DNA of 64,000 nt from JAJPHI01 sp035541875 (GTDB lineage: Bacteria; Desulfobacterota; Binatia; Binatales; Binataceae). Under the pieces are notes generated by a model. That model was not told where the DNA came from. It worked only from the letters and a program-made list of their open reading frames with translations, and searched no databases. The number at the start of each line of letters is the position of its first letter. The stretch's first letter is position 1. The stretch is taken from NCBI GenBank assembly GCA_035541875.1, contig DATKML010000014.1, positions 62,001 to 126,000 of the forward strand, written 5' to 3'. The position numbers and the translations under genes are program-made. Positions 17,736-26,081 of this stretch are shown here, piece by piece.

Positions 17736-18246
17736 TGGACCCTCGATCGCGGTAATAATCGGTCGAATTGCCGCTGACCTAGCCGGATCTGACTCTGGCA
17801 GGCTCGCCGAGTTGCGGCGACTCCAACCTGAAGAACCCGGCGGCTCAGCTTTCTGGCGTATCGTCGTCACTCAACTGGAGCCTGCTGGCTACGTGCCTGG
17901 AGGTGGAGAAGCGCGCGAAGATGCGCTTACCCGCTGGGCTGTGATTCTGCGTGCGTTAGCCACTCTGGAGCATCGCGCCGGCGGTACGCGCTTCGGCAAG
18001 GTGTTGGCGGAGGCCGGCATTTCCGAGTTGCGCCTTAACCGGTTCCTGCGCACCAGCGGTGATGCTCTATTCAGTCACGTTCGAACGGTAACTCACCAGC
18101 TTGCCACTCATGCGCAGCCGGCCGATTTGACTGCTCTTGCTCTGCTCGTTTTGAGTGACGGTAAACCGAACGAGCAGGCCGTCCGTCAAGGAATTGCCAA
18201 CGACTACTACCAGCAAGTTTTTGCTGCCGAAAGAGAGACCGTCTAA
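17716..18246 (+). CDS. cse2: Cascade small subunit Cse2 (CasB/Cas11e)
   Basis: 176-aa all-helical small subunit, two copies of which lie along the Cascade belly and stabilise the R-loop. The start at 17716 has AGGAGA five bases upstream and overlaps the cas8e end by 20 bases. Family features include the N-terminal LAGSDSGRLAELRRLQPEE and the central basic patch ISELRLNRFLRTSGDALF. The length is close to E. coli CasB (160 aa). Confidence 0.92.
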   Translation: MSHQAPDGPSIAVIIGRIAADLAGSDSGRLAELRRLQPEEPGGSAFWRIVVTQLEPAGYVPGGGEAREDALTRWAVILRALATLEHRAGGTRFGKVLAEAGISELRLNRFLRTSGDALFSHVRTVTHQLATHAQPADLTALALLVLSDGKPNEQAVRQGIANDYYQQVFAAERETV

Positions 18247-18247
18247 G

Positions 18248-19441
18248 ATGCCCCGCTTTATCCAGATTCACTCGCTGACTTCTTATCCTGCTGCCCTACT
18301 CAATCGCGATGACGCTGGCCTCGCTAAGCGCATCCCCTTCGGAGGTGCCATCCGGACGCGTATTTCGTCGCAATGTCTGAAGCGTCATTGGCGCACGTCT
18401 GACGATAACGAAGCCCTGAAGAATTGCGTTGACGGGCAGACTTCAGTGCGTTCCCGCCAAAGTTTTGATCGTTACATCTTCCGCCCGCTGATCGAGGAGG
18501 ATGGAGTCGAGCCGTCGATTGCACACGCGGTGACCGAAGCGCTGATGGCGCTGGTACTGGGGGAAAGCCGGAGAGCCAAGGCTGAAAAGGCGAAACTCGC
18601 AGAAGATGGCAAGGCAACGCGTGGCCCGCAATCCAACCAGGTTACCGTCCTGGGGCAGCCTGAACTCTCCTTCCTCCGTACCCAAGCGCAGATCATCGGT
18701 AAATCGGTACGGAGCGCCAAGGAAGCATCCGATGCGGTAGAGAAACACTTCACGTTCGAGCGGATCGAGAATCTCAAGACACTCAAGCTCGGTGCCGGCC
18801 TCGACGCTGCGATGTTCGGTCGCATGATCACCGGAGATATACTCGCCCGAGTTGATGCGGCGCTCCACGTCGCTCACGCTTTCACAGTGCATGCCGAGCA
18901 ATCCGAAAGTGACTATTTCTCAGCCGTTGACGATCTCCTACAAGAAGGCCCGGAAGCAGAACTAGGGGCCGGCCACATCAATTCCGCTGAATTGACCAGT
19001 GGCCTCTACTACAGCTACGTCGTCATCGATGTGCCGGGTCTGATACGGAACCTTGGCGACGATCGCAAGCTTGCTGCCGAAGTCTCGCGCCGGATGGTCC
19101 ATCTGATAGCCACCGTTTCGCCCGGTGCCAAGGTGGGCTCGACTGCTCCGCATGCTTGGGCGGATCTGATGCTGATCGAAGCGACCGATCTACAGCCGCG
19201 TACGCTGGCCAACGCGTTCCTCAAGCCCGTATCGGTGACACCCGATCCGCTTGCCAACGCTTACGAGGCACTCGCCGATCACCTCGGCGAGTTGGATCAG
19301 ATATACGCCCGCACGGAGCGCAGTGGTTTTGCTCTGCGTTATCCCGACAAGATCGCTCAAGTTATGAGCGAGACAGAGCGCGCCAAGTCTCTCGCCACAC
19401 TCGCCCAGTGGGTAGCAGAGCGGGTGGAGGGAGCGGCATGA
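18248..19441 (+). CDS. cas7e: Cascade backbone subunit Cas7e (CasC)
   Basis: 397-aa RAMP protein; six copies form the crRNA-binding filament of type I-E Cascade. It begins with the family's FIQIHSLTSYPAALLNRDDAG and contains KRIPFGGAIRTRISSQCLKRHWR near residues 27-47 (strand and thumb motif), GADLA-type core AAMFGRMI and the conserved ...YYSYVVIDVPGLI tract. ATG at 18248 sits one base after the cse2 stop; it overlaps cas5e by four bases (ATGA). Confidence 0.95.
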   Translation: MPRFIQIHSLTSYPAALLNRDDAGLAKRIPFGGAIRTRISSQCLKRHWRTSDDNEALKNCVDGQTSVRSRQSFDRYIFRPLIEEDGVEPSIAHAVTEALMALVLGESRRAKAEKAKLAEDGKATRGPQSNQVTVLGQPELSFLRTQAQIIGKSVRSAKEASDAVEKHFTFERIENLKTLKLGAGLDAAMFGRMITGDILARVDAALHVAHAFTVHAEQSESDYFSAVDDLLQEGPEAELGAGHINSAELTSGLYYSYVVIDVPGLIRNLGDDRKLAAEVSRRMVHLIATVSPGAKVGSTAPHAWADLMLIEATDLQPRTLANAFLKPVSVTPDPLANAYEALADHLGELDQIYARTERSGFALRYPDKIAQVMSETERAKSLATLAQWVAERVEGAA

Positions 19442-20142
19442 TCGACGCTTTAATCCTTCGCTTCGATGCGCCGCTGGTTTCGTTTGGCGGAGTCGTCATC
19501 GACGCCAACGGTGTCACACGGCTATATCCAGCGCGCTCTATGCTAGTGGGTCTGCTAGGTAACGCTCTCGGGTTCGATCATCGGGACGCTGAGCCGCTGC
19601 AAGGTTTGCAGGCACGTATTCGCTATGCGGTGCGCTGCGACCGGCCGGGACAATTGATGCGTGATTTCCAGACGGTCGACCTGTCGCAACCGTTCCTGGC
19701 ACGTGGATGGACGACGCGGGGCATCGCTCAGGGCCGCGCTGGGGCAGACGCAACTCGTACAGGGATCCATATCCGCTACCGCGACTATCTCGCTGATTCG
19801 ATTTACACAGTCGGGCTAACTCTCGAACCTCCCGATGACCCACCAAACGTGGAGCGGCTCGAAGCCGCGTTGCGCGTGCCTGCACGCCCACTCTTTATCG
19901 GTCGGAAACCGTGTCTTCCAGCGGCACCCATCCTCGTCGGCCGTCTGACGGGGGACTCTTGGACCGAAATCTTGAGCAAAGCACCCTTATCGAAGCGAGT
20001 TCGCGAAAATCGCCTTCGCATCTGGCTCCCGGCCGACGGACCTCATGTGCGCGGTGCGCTACCGATCACTGACGAACGCGATTGGACCAATCAGATCCAC
20101 GTAGGTCGACGCTTTATCCTTGAGGATTCCATCGATGTCTGA
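19438..20142 (+). CDS. cas5e: Cascade subunit Cas5e (CasD)
   Basis: 234-aa RAMP subunit that caps the crRNA 5' handle. The N-terminal LILRFDAPLVSFGGVVID and PARSMLVGLLGNALGF motifs match CasD ('RLQGPMQSWG...PTKSGVIGLLGAALG'), with the usual catalytically inert fold. The ATG overlaps cas7e by four bases and the stop overlaps cas6e by eight, so the Cascade genes form one tightly coupled operon. Start chosen from the overlap and because the family begins at this strand. Confidence 0.93.
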   Translation: MIDALILRFDAPLVSFGGVVIDANGVTRLYPARSMLVGLLGNALGFDHRDAEPLQGLQARIRYAVRCDRPGQLMRDFQTVDLSQPFLARGWTTRGIAQGRAGADATRTGIHIRYRDYLADSIYTVGLTLEPPDDPPNVERLEAALRVPARPLFIGRKPCLPAAPILVGRLTGDSWTEILSKAPLSKRVRENRLRIWLPADGPHVRGALPITDERDWTNQIHVGRRFILEDSIDV

Positions 20143-20881
20143 CTCACCGCTCTTCATGCTCCGGGCTGAGTTCGATGAGCTGGCACTTTCTCGCTTCGCT
20201 GCTCGTGCGGGAATCAATCTGAGCGTGGCTGATGGCGGTTACATTCTCCATACTGCGCTCGCCGCTCTTTTCGGTGAAGCAGCTCCGCGTCCGTTCGCTG
20301 TCCGCGATGAACGTGCCAGGCAGCTGACGCTCTACGGGTACTCAACTGAAGATCATCGGAGTCTCTCTGAGCGCGCTCGTGCCCTCGCCGATCCCTTGGC
20401 TGCCGCCACCATCGACTTTGAGTCTTTCTGTTCGAAGGCGATGCCCTCGAACTGGCGTGCCGGTGCGCGTTATCGCTTCGAGAGCCGTGTTTGCCCGATC
20501 GTGCGCATCAGCGGACGCAGTCGCGGCGAGCAGCCGAGCGAGACGGACGCGTTTCTGTACCGGTGCCTGCGCGAAGGTCCGGCGGTCAAGGTCAATCGGC
20601 AAACGGTCTACCGCGATTGGCTGGAGAAAGAGATCGGCCGTTACGGTGCTGCACGTTTAGTTGATCGTGACTACGTGCGTTTAACTCGGCTTCAGCGTCA
20701 GCGGCTGGCCCGGCGTGACCGCTCTGGCGTTCGATCATCTCTGCGACTTTGCGAGCGGCCGGACGCGACTCTCAGCAGTGTCCTCGAAATCGTCTCACCG
20801 GAAGCCTTTGGCAAACTTCTGCGCCGTGGACTCGGCCGTCACCGCGCTTTCGGCTTTGGAATGCTTCTACTGAGACCCTGA
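20135..20881 (+). CDS. cas6e: CRISPR RNA endoribonuclease Cas6e (CasE)
   Basis: 248-aa enzyme that cleaves the repeat hairpin of pre-crRNA and stays bound to the crRNA 3' end. His39 in GYILHTALAALFG aligns with the catalytic His20 region of E. coli CasE (YQLHQGLWHLFP), and the C-terminal Gly-rich loop GRHRAFGFGMLLLRP matches the family's last motif. It is somewhat longer than E. coli CasE (199 aa). The palindromic array repeat next door is its expected substrate. Overlaps cas5e; 30 bases separate it from cas1. Confidence 0.92.
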   Translation: MSDSPLFMLRAEFDELALSRFAARAGINLSVADGGYILHTALAALFGEAAPRPFAVRDERARQLTLYGYSTEDHRSLSERARALADPLAAATIDFESFCSKAMPSNWRAGARYRFESRVCPIVRISGRSRGEQPSETDAFLYRCLREGPAVKVNRQTVYRDWLEKEIGRYGAARLVDRDYVRLTRLQRQRLARRDRSGVRSSLRLCERPDATLSSVLEIVSPEAFGKLLRRGLGRHRAFGFGMLLLRP

Positions 20882-20911
20882 GCCGACTTCGATCTTGAGG
20901 TTATTCTGCGA

Positions 20912-21799
20912 ATGCTCAAGGGACGACTTGGCCTCGACACCGCTCGCATCCCACAGGTTGATCGACACGGCCTTATGTGGCTCGGACGCGGTAATCTGAT
21001 GGTCGAGGACGGAACTATACGATTCATCGCTGCTGGCGACGAAAATCTCCCACCTGGCGAATATCTGATTCCGTTCCAAACAATTTCCTGTTTCATCCTC
21101 GGTCCCGGCGTTACGGTTAGCCATGACGCGATGCGCCTCACGGCTCGCCATGGGACTGGAATCCTCTTCACGGGCGAGGGCGGCGTAAGACTCTATGCGA
21201 GTATGCCTTTCGGACCCGACGATTCAGCGCTTGCTCGCCGGCAGATCGCTTGCTGGGCCGATCCTGCTGCTCGTCTCCGCTGCGTTCGCCGCATGTATGC
21301 ATGGCGGCTGGGGGAAGTCTTGCCCGATGCCGATCTGGACACACTGCGCGGTATCGAAGGCGCGAGAATGCGCGAGACCTATCGGTTACTAGCACGCCAG
21401 TACGGCATCAAATGGGAGGGTCGCCACTACGATCGCCGAAACCCGGAAGCCGACGACGTTCCTAATCAGGCCATCAACCATGCTGCCACCGCTGTAGAAG
21501 CAGCCGCGATGGTCGCGACCGCCGTATCTGGTGCGATACCTCAAATCGGCTTCATCCACGAAGCTTCGGGAGTTTCCTTCTGTCTGGATCTTGCCGACCT
21601 CTACCGCGATTCCGTAACTCTGCCGGTCGCCTTCAGCGCGGTTCGCGAATTTCAAAGAGCTAGCAAGCCGAGTTTCGTGACGATTGAAGCGGCCACACGA
21701 AAACTCGCCGGACGTACCTTTCGCCGCGAAAAACTGATTGCGGCGATGATCGACAGAATTAAGGAGCTTTTCGAAGATGACTGTCGTGGTGACGCGTGA
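20912..21799 (+). CDS. cas1: CRISPR integrase Cas1e
   Basis: 295-aa catalytic subunit of the spacer integrase. Active-site residues are all present and keep E. coli spacing with a +8 offset: Glu149 (RGIEGARMRE), His216 (IGFIHEASG), Asp226 and Asp229 (CLDLADLYRD). This suggests the island system can still acquire spacers. The 295-aa length is normal for the I-E branch. It lies directly after cas6e and overlaps cas2 by 23 bases. Confidence 0.96.
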   Translation: MLKGRLGLDTARIPQVDRHGLMWLGRGNLMVEDGTIRFIAAGDENLPPGEYLIPFQTISCFILGPGVTVSHDAMRLTARHGTGILFTGEGGVRLYASMPFGPDDSALARRQIACWADPAARLRCVRRMYAWRLGEVLPDADLDTLRGIEGARMRETYRLLARQYGIKWEGRHYDRRNPEADDVPNQAINHAATAVEAAAMVATAVSGAIPQIGFIHEASGVSFCLDLADLYRDSVTLPVAFSAVREFQRASKPSFVTIEAATRKLAGRTFRREKLIAAMIDRIKELFEDDCRGDA

Positions 21800-22070
21800 T
21801 GTGGCGGATCGATTTCGCGGCTTCCTTGCCTCGTGCGCGCTGGAAATCGCTCCCGGCGTTTATACCGCGCCGAAGATGAGCCGAGCTGTCCGCGACAGAG
21901 TGTGGGCAGTAATGAAGGAGTGGTTCGAGGAACTGGGCGGAGGCTGTATCGTTATGACTTGGCTCGAAGGGCTCGCCCCAGGCGGTCAACAAATCGCGAT
22001 TCTAGGCTCGCCGCCGTGTGAACTCTTCGAGTGCAACGAGGTCTTTCTCGCGCGAAAGCGCAGTCAATGA
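21777..22070 (+). CDS. cas2: CRISPR adaptation protein Cas2e
   Basis: 97-aa Cas2 of the type I-E (CT1978) branch, which forms the scaffold between two Cas1 dimers. It shows the branch's MTVVVTRDVADRFRGFLASC start and the APGVYTAPKMSRAVRDRVW and GGGCIVMTW segments. The ATG lies within the end of cas1, indicating coupled translation. It is the last cas gene, 117 bases before the first repeat. Confidence 0.94.
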   Translation: MTVVVTRDVADRFRGFLASCALEIAPGVYTAPKMSRAVRDRVWAVMKEWFEELGGGCIVMTWLEGLAPGGQQIAILGSPPCELFECNEVFLARKRSQ

Positions 22071-22186
22071 GTGACTAGCTACCTGCCTGACCGTTTAAGG
22101 CCCGACGGTCAGCCGCTGTCGAATGCCGGTCTTTGACAAGTTAATGGTCGGAAAGACATATTTTGCGAGCGCAATGCCTCGCAAGA
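22071..22186 (+). promoter_or_regulatory. CRISPR leader with probable array promoter
   Basis: Between cas2 and the first repeat. TTGACA (22133-22138) is followed after 17 bases by ACATAT (22156-22161), a good sigma70-type pair directed into the array. A small inverted repeat TGCGAG...CTCGCA (about 22164-22183) abuts the first repeat. The repeat orientation (stem then GGATA towards the spacer) and the degenerate far-end repeat agree that this is the leader end. Confidence 0.75.
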
Positions 22187-22946
22187 GGTTGCCCCGCGCA
22201 CGCGGGGATAGGCCCGGTAGACGGTACCGGGACCTGCGTATGGGTCTGGTTGCCCCGCGCACGCGGGGATAGGCCCGCGATAGATGCGCAGAATGGCGGG
22301 GGAACGCGGGTTGCCCCGCGCACGCGGGGATAGGCCGTCTTGCCTGTTATTGCGCGCTTCTATTCCTACGGTTGCCCCGCGCACGCGGGGATAGGCCTGG
22401 GCTAGGGATCTCGTACGGTGCCGGGATCGTGGTTGCCCCGCGCACGCGGGGATAGGCCGATTGAGTCATAGGCCATTGGTGTCTGATACATGGTTGCCCC
22501 GCGCACGCGGGGATAGGCCCGATAAATGAACTACCACAAACTGCTTGAGAAGGGTTGCCCCGCGCACGCGGGGATAGGCCCACGCTCCAGTCGCTGCAGA
22601 TCATCCCAGGCGCGGTTGCCCCGCGCACGCGGGGATACGCCGATCGCTCCGTCAGCTACCACATTCGTCATGTAGGTTGCCCCGCGCACGCGGGGATAGG
22701 CCGCAGGCCATGCCGTACGTTAGAAATTCGCTATGGGTTGCCCCGCGCACGCGGGGATAGGCCCAACACGGCACCGGAAGCAGGGCTTCAGCAGGTGGTT
22801 GCCCCGCGCACGCGGGGATAGGCCCGTTACGGTCTGCTACAACGTAGCGAGCGGAGAGGTTGCCCCGCGCACGCGGGGATAGGCCTCGTCCTTTCCTTCA
22901 TCCAGGCTTCGAGCTGCTGGTTGCCCCGCGCACGCGGGGATAGTGG
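22187..22946 (+). CRISPR. Type I-E CRISPR array, 13 repeats and 12 spacers
   Basis: Thirteen 28-base repeats at exact 61-base intervals (starts 22187, 22248, ... 22919), giving twelve 33-base spacers. The consensus starts GGTTGCCCCGCGCACGC and ends GGGGATAGGCC; CCCCGC/GCGGGG forms the Cas6e hairpin. The repeat is close to other I-E repeats. The eighth repeat (22614) has one change (GATACGCC) and the last (22919) diverges after GGGGATAG, as usual at the leader-distal end. All spacers differ from one another by eye. Confidence 0.98.
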
Positions 22947-22965
22947 GGACCTAATTTCAAGGTAG

Positions 22966-23598
22966 TCAGTCCTTCCAAAAGTCCTTGAAGCGGCCAGAGG
23001 CTAGCTCCGTATACCTGACGGTGTGCTGAATATTCCTGTGGCCTAGGTAAAGCTGAATCGCACGTGTATCCTGGCCCGCGTTTGCCAAGTAATAACCGGT
23101 AGCGTGGCGAAGCATGTGCGGATGGACCGGAAAGTCGATGCCTGCGGCCTTGGCAGCTTCGGCGACGACGTGGTGGACCGTGCGCCGTGTCATCGGACCG
23201 CCGCGCAAGGAAGTGAAGACGTAGGGCGTGGCTTCGCCCTGCTGGCGTTTCCAGGCGCGCAAAGCCCTAAGTTCTGGTCCGCGCAGCGGATGGGTCGAAG
23301 CCGAGCCGTGCTTGAGTCTGGCTACGTGCAGCGTGCCAGCCTTCAAGTCGATCTGGTCCCAGCGCAAGGCGATTAGCTCTGATGCGCGAAAGCCGTGCCG
23401 GTAGGCCACCATAATCAGCAAAGTATCGCGCTCGGCCAGCCTGCCGCCGGTCTGGCGTACCGCGAGTATCATCCGCTCGACTTCGTCGGGCGTCAGATAC
23501 TCGCGCGCGCGAATTGCCCGATTGGGTTGGCGAGGAGGCGGCTGATTCGGTTGCTTTGCCCATTTCGATGTTTGGCGAAGGGGAATTATCGCGGCCAT
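22966..23598 (-). CDS. Tyrosine recombinase (FimB/XerC-like, short form)
   Basis: 210 aa from the ATG at 23598 (an upstream in-frame start at 23646 exists). It has essentially only the catalytic domain, as in fimbrial-switch invertases: first Arg in GFRASELIALRW, box II HPHMLRHATGYYLA, His in LGHRNIQHT and nucleophile Tyr in RYTEL. Enzymes of this form act on local inversions or small-element excision. Its stop lies 20 bases beyond the end of the CRISPR array, on the opposite strand. It is distinct from the P4-type integrase at the island end; its target sites are not obvious. Confidence 0.9.
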   Translation of the reverse strand: MAAIIPLRQTSKWAKQPNQPPPRQPNRAIRAREYLTPDEVERMILAVRQTGGRLAERDTLLIMVAYRHGFRASELIALRWDQIDLKAGTLHVARLKHGSASTHPLRGPELRALRAWKRQQGEATPYVFTSLRGGPMTRRTVHHVVAEAAKAAGIDFPVHPHMLRHATGYYLANAGQDTRAIQLYLGHRNIQHTVRYTELASGRFKDFWKD

Positions 23599-23684
23599 TG
23601 TCTCTGTCCTGTCGAGGGTTTGGCTGGACCGCCTTACCCAAAACAAGCTTTTTGGGCAATGCGGCCGAGCCGGTTAGAAATCAT

Positions 23685-24617
23685 TCATGCGGCCAAGGCG
23701 CACGCGTTTTCCTGCGCCGTCTCAGCGCGGCGATTCAGAATGTAATCGGCGGCCTTTTGCGCAGCTGCGGCGGCGACGATCACAAGCTTCGGATCGCCCT
23801 TGAGGGCCTTGATCCAACTGGCCAGATAGGCCGCGTTGTTGATCAGCGTGACTTGCTCGATGCCGGTATGGCCAGCCAGAAACGACGAACCCATTTCGGC
23901 CACGATTTCTTCCTTGGAATAGTTGGTATCGCCAAACTTGACGGCTTGGTTCAGCGTTGACCGGTTGAGCCGATTGACGGCACCCGTGCTGTGCGTCAAT
24001 TCGTGAAAGAGAACCGAGTAATAAAACTCCGGGCTGTCGAAGGCTTCGCGTCGCGGCATTACGATTGTATCGCTTCCGGACGTGTAATAAGCCTCAAAGC
24101 GATGGCCACGGGTGATAGCCGTCGTGGCGCCATGCTCAAGCCGTGGCCGGTTGGCCATATTGCCGTAAATCGCTTCGCACGCGTCGATCGGGTTAAACGT
24201 CGACTCAGGCATCGAGCCTTCTTTGATATCAGCTGGCAGCCTGCAACCTTCGGTCTGCTCGGCATTGAAAACCGTGTAGTAGCGGAGCATCGGAAAGTTC
24301 TTCTCGTCGATTGAGCCGTCGGGCTTTTCAATCTCGCGGCTTAGCCACTTCCAGAAGACGATCGGCGAGCCATGCTCACCGGCTTTGATATGACCGCCAA
24401 GCGCCAAAGCCTCTTTGTAGGTCAGCCAATAGGGCGAGTTGTAAGACTGGCTGCCTAGGATGAAAACGTTGATGCCGCGATAGTGGCGCTTGGTAACCGC
24501 GTTGCGCGGTAGTGCATCGCTACCAGTCTGGCGATTTCCCCACGGCTTGTGCCATGGCACGGTGCCAGCTTCGAGTAGCTGAACAATACGGTTGGTGATA
24601 ATTTCTTCTACACGCAT
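23685..24617 (-). CDS. ArdC-like antirestriction protein (ssDNA-binding plus zincin domain)
   Basis: 310 aa. The N-terminal ssDNA-binding ArdC domain (residues 1-125; EEIITNRIVQLLEAGTVPWHKPW, RGINVFIL, GGHIKAGEHG-SPIVFWK) is followed by a metallopeptidase-like domain with FHELTHSTG (HExxH). Such proteins shield incoming single-stranded DNA from host restriction. The ATG at 24617 has GGAGGT eight bases upstream. The promoter at 24695-24723 is clearly regulated by a palindromic operator. ArdC on the same island as CRISPR-Cas combines establishment and defence functions. Confidence 0.9.
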   Translation of the reverse strand: MRVEEIITNRIVQLLEAGTVPWHKPWGNRQTGSDALPRNAVTKRHYRGINVFILGSQSYNSPYWLTYKEALALGGHIKAGEHGSPIVFWKWLSREIEKPDGSIDEKNFPMLRYYTVFNAEQTEGCRLPADIKEGSMPESTFNPIDACEAIYGNMANRPRLEHGATTAITRGHRFEAYYTSGSDTIVMPRREAFDSPEFYYSVLFHELTHSTGAVNRLNRSTLNQAVKFGDTNYSKEEIVAEMGSSFLAGHTGIEQVTLINNAAYLASWIKALKGDPKLVIVAAAAAQKAADYILNRRAETAQENACALAA

Positions 24618-24694
24618 GGCCGATACCTCCATATCGGTTGTGCTGAGCCGTCGGTGTTGGCGCATCGGCGGCTCGTTTTGTTTGACGAACGTAA

Positions 24695-24723
24695 TTTATA
24701 AGACTAACGGTTAGTCTTGTCAA
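24695..24723 (-). promoter_or_regulatory. ardC promoter with palindromic operator filling the spacer
   Basis: On the minus strand TTGACA (24723-24718) and TATAAA (24700-24695) are separated by exactly 17 bases. Those 17 bases form a palindrome; extended by one base each side it reads AAGACTAACGGTTAGTCTT (24700-24718). A further half-site TAGTCTTATA lies at 24737-24746, mirrored by TATAAGACTA at 24697-24706. This is the classic layout of a repressor-controlled promoter. The repressor gene is not identified. Confidence 0.8.
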
Positions 24724-24765
24724 TAGGGCTTGCGGCTAGTCTTATATCCTCGCTATTCTGGCGTC

Positions 24766-25044
24766 ATGTCAGACTCGCTAATCAGCCGCGCGATGCGACA
24801 AATCGCGAAGCGTCGAATGGAAAAGCTGAGCCCAGAGCAACGCCAAGAAATCGCCGGCAAAGGCGGTAAAGCGTGGTGGGACAAGCTGTCGGAAGAGGAG
24901 AAGCGCGCCGCGATTGAGCGCATCCAGAAGGCACGACGACACCGGCGTCAGGAAGGCACACAACCTCCGCAATCGAAGGTTAAGGTCGAGACAAAGCCCA
25001 AGACAGCGGGGAAGAAAGCAAGCCGAGTGGTGAAGGATCTTTGA
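24766..25044 (+). CDS. Small basic protein, divergent from ardC
   Basis: Not recognised as a named family. 92 aa from the ATG at 24766. N-terminal helix (ISRAMRQIAKRRMEKLSPEQ), a central GKGGKAWWDKLSEEEKRAA and a Lys/Arg-rich tail (RRHRRQEG, KPKTAGKKASR) suggest a nucleic-acid-binding protein. It is transcribed divergently from ardC across the shared palindromic operator region, so it is either co-regulated or is itself the regulator; no helix-turn-helix is obvious. Confidence 0.6.
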   Translation: MSDSLISRAMRQIAKRRMEKLSPEQRQEIAGKGGKAWWDKLSEEEKRAAIERIQKARRHRRQEGTQPPQSKVKVETKPKTAGKKASRVVKDL

Positions 25045-25215
25045 CGAGGTTCAACGAGAATTTCTTGTCGGGGAGACCTCAGGCGGTACCCCCTTTGGCC
25101 CCTCCTCGGAGTTTGTAGGGCTAGGGTTTAATCTCTCTTATATTCAATCCGATCTTTGTCGACCTGCGCGAATGATCGCACCGATTTTCGGATTTTTGAT
25201 CAGAAAGGGCCGATA

Positions 25216-25968
25216 ATGGACAACGAGCTGATACGACGCCCGATACCAAGTGACGAGGAGGAGCGCGGGCCCATCCTTTCGCCCGCCGAACGCTACCTGC
25301 TCTGGGCGGCGATCTGTGAAGCGGCAAATCAGCTAAGTGGTCGCCCCAGAGTCTGCCTAAGACGCTCAACTACCCCGATCCGCGCATCGGACTCGGTTCC
25401 AACTGTGAAGGACTGGCAACTGGCTGAAGGGTTGGCTTTATTGTGCGTTCTGCTCCGCGCCGGTGCCGTCCACGCACAGTCGGTTGGTCTATTCGTGAAG
25501 CTTCCTGCTGTGACCATTGGAGAAAGAGGCCGAAAACTCTATCTGTGGTTTCAACCTGAGACGCGCGGCCATGTAACCAATCTGCGCGCAAAACCAGATC
25601 TCGCGGTATCCTTCGGACCTGATTGCGATGCGACCGGTGGAAACATTCAGCGAGTCATCGAGGTTAAGCACGTCCGCCAACTCCGCACGTCGTCAATCCG
25701 CCAAGAGTTCGCCAAAGCGTTCGACTTGAGTGTCTGCAGTTACACTCTTCTGACTTACTACCACATACCCCCCAACATCAGTGCAGGCGCCAACAATCTC
25801 GGCCTAGATGTAGCGGAACTCTTTATCGCCCCTGGAATGACACCGGCGGAACTTGTGTCTCACGTCTGCACAAAACTAGAACAAAGTCGAAACGCCGAAC
25901 GGTTTACGGCAAGTCTCAAAACCGGATACGAGGATTATCGGCGCAAGCAATTAACCTTCAATCCATAA
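25216..25968 (+). CDS. Hypothetical protein with PD-(D/E)XK-like nuclease motif
   Basis: 250 aa from the ATG at 25216 (GAAAGGG upstream). Not a recognised family, but KPDLAVSFG followed about 20 residues later by VIEVKHVRQL matches the PD...(D/E)xK core of restriction-type nucleases, with hydrophobic strands in the right places. A helical N-terminal domain (about 20-110) precedes it and a helical C-terminus follows. Candidate defence or DNA-processing nuclease inside the island. Function is inference from a short motif. Confidence 0.6.
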   Translation: MDNELIRRPIPSDEEERGPILSPAERYLLWAAICEAANQLSGRPRVCLRRSTTPIRASDSVPTVKDWQLAEGLALLCVLLRAGAVHAQSVGLFVKLPAVTIGERGRKLYLWFQPETRGHVTNLRAKPDLAVSFGPDCDATGGNIQRVIEVKHVRQLRTSSIRQEFAKAFDLSVCSYTLLTYYHIPPNISAGANNLGLDVAELFIAPGMTPAELVSHVCTKLEQSRNAERFTASLKTGYEDYRRKQLTFNP

Positions 25969-26081
25969 CGACATCCTGCGACTTTCAAAAGAGGAATGAG
26001 GCCACCACACCGTACGCCAAGGTCGAAGCCCTATCTGAACTATGACGGAGTCACGCAATGCGGCGCAGGATGGACTGTAGA

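Noticed and set aside
22109..22821. Open frames with repeated RGAT / RARGN peptides across the CRISPR array
   Set aside because: They are translations of the repeats and spacers, not genes.
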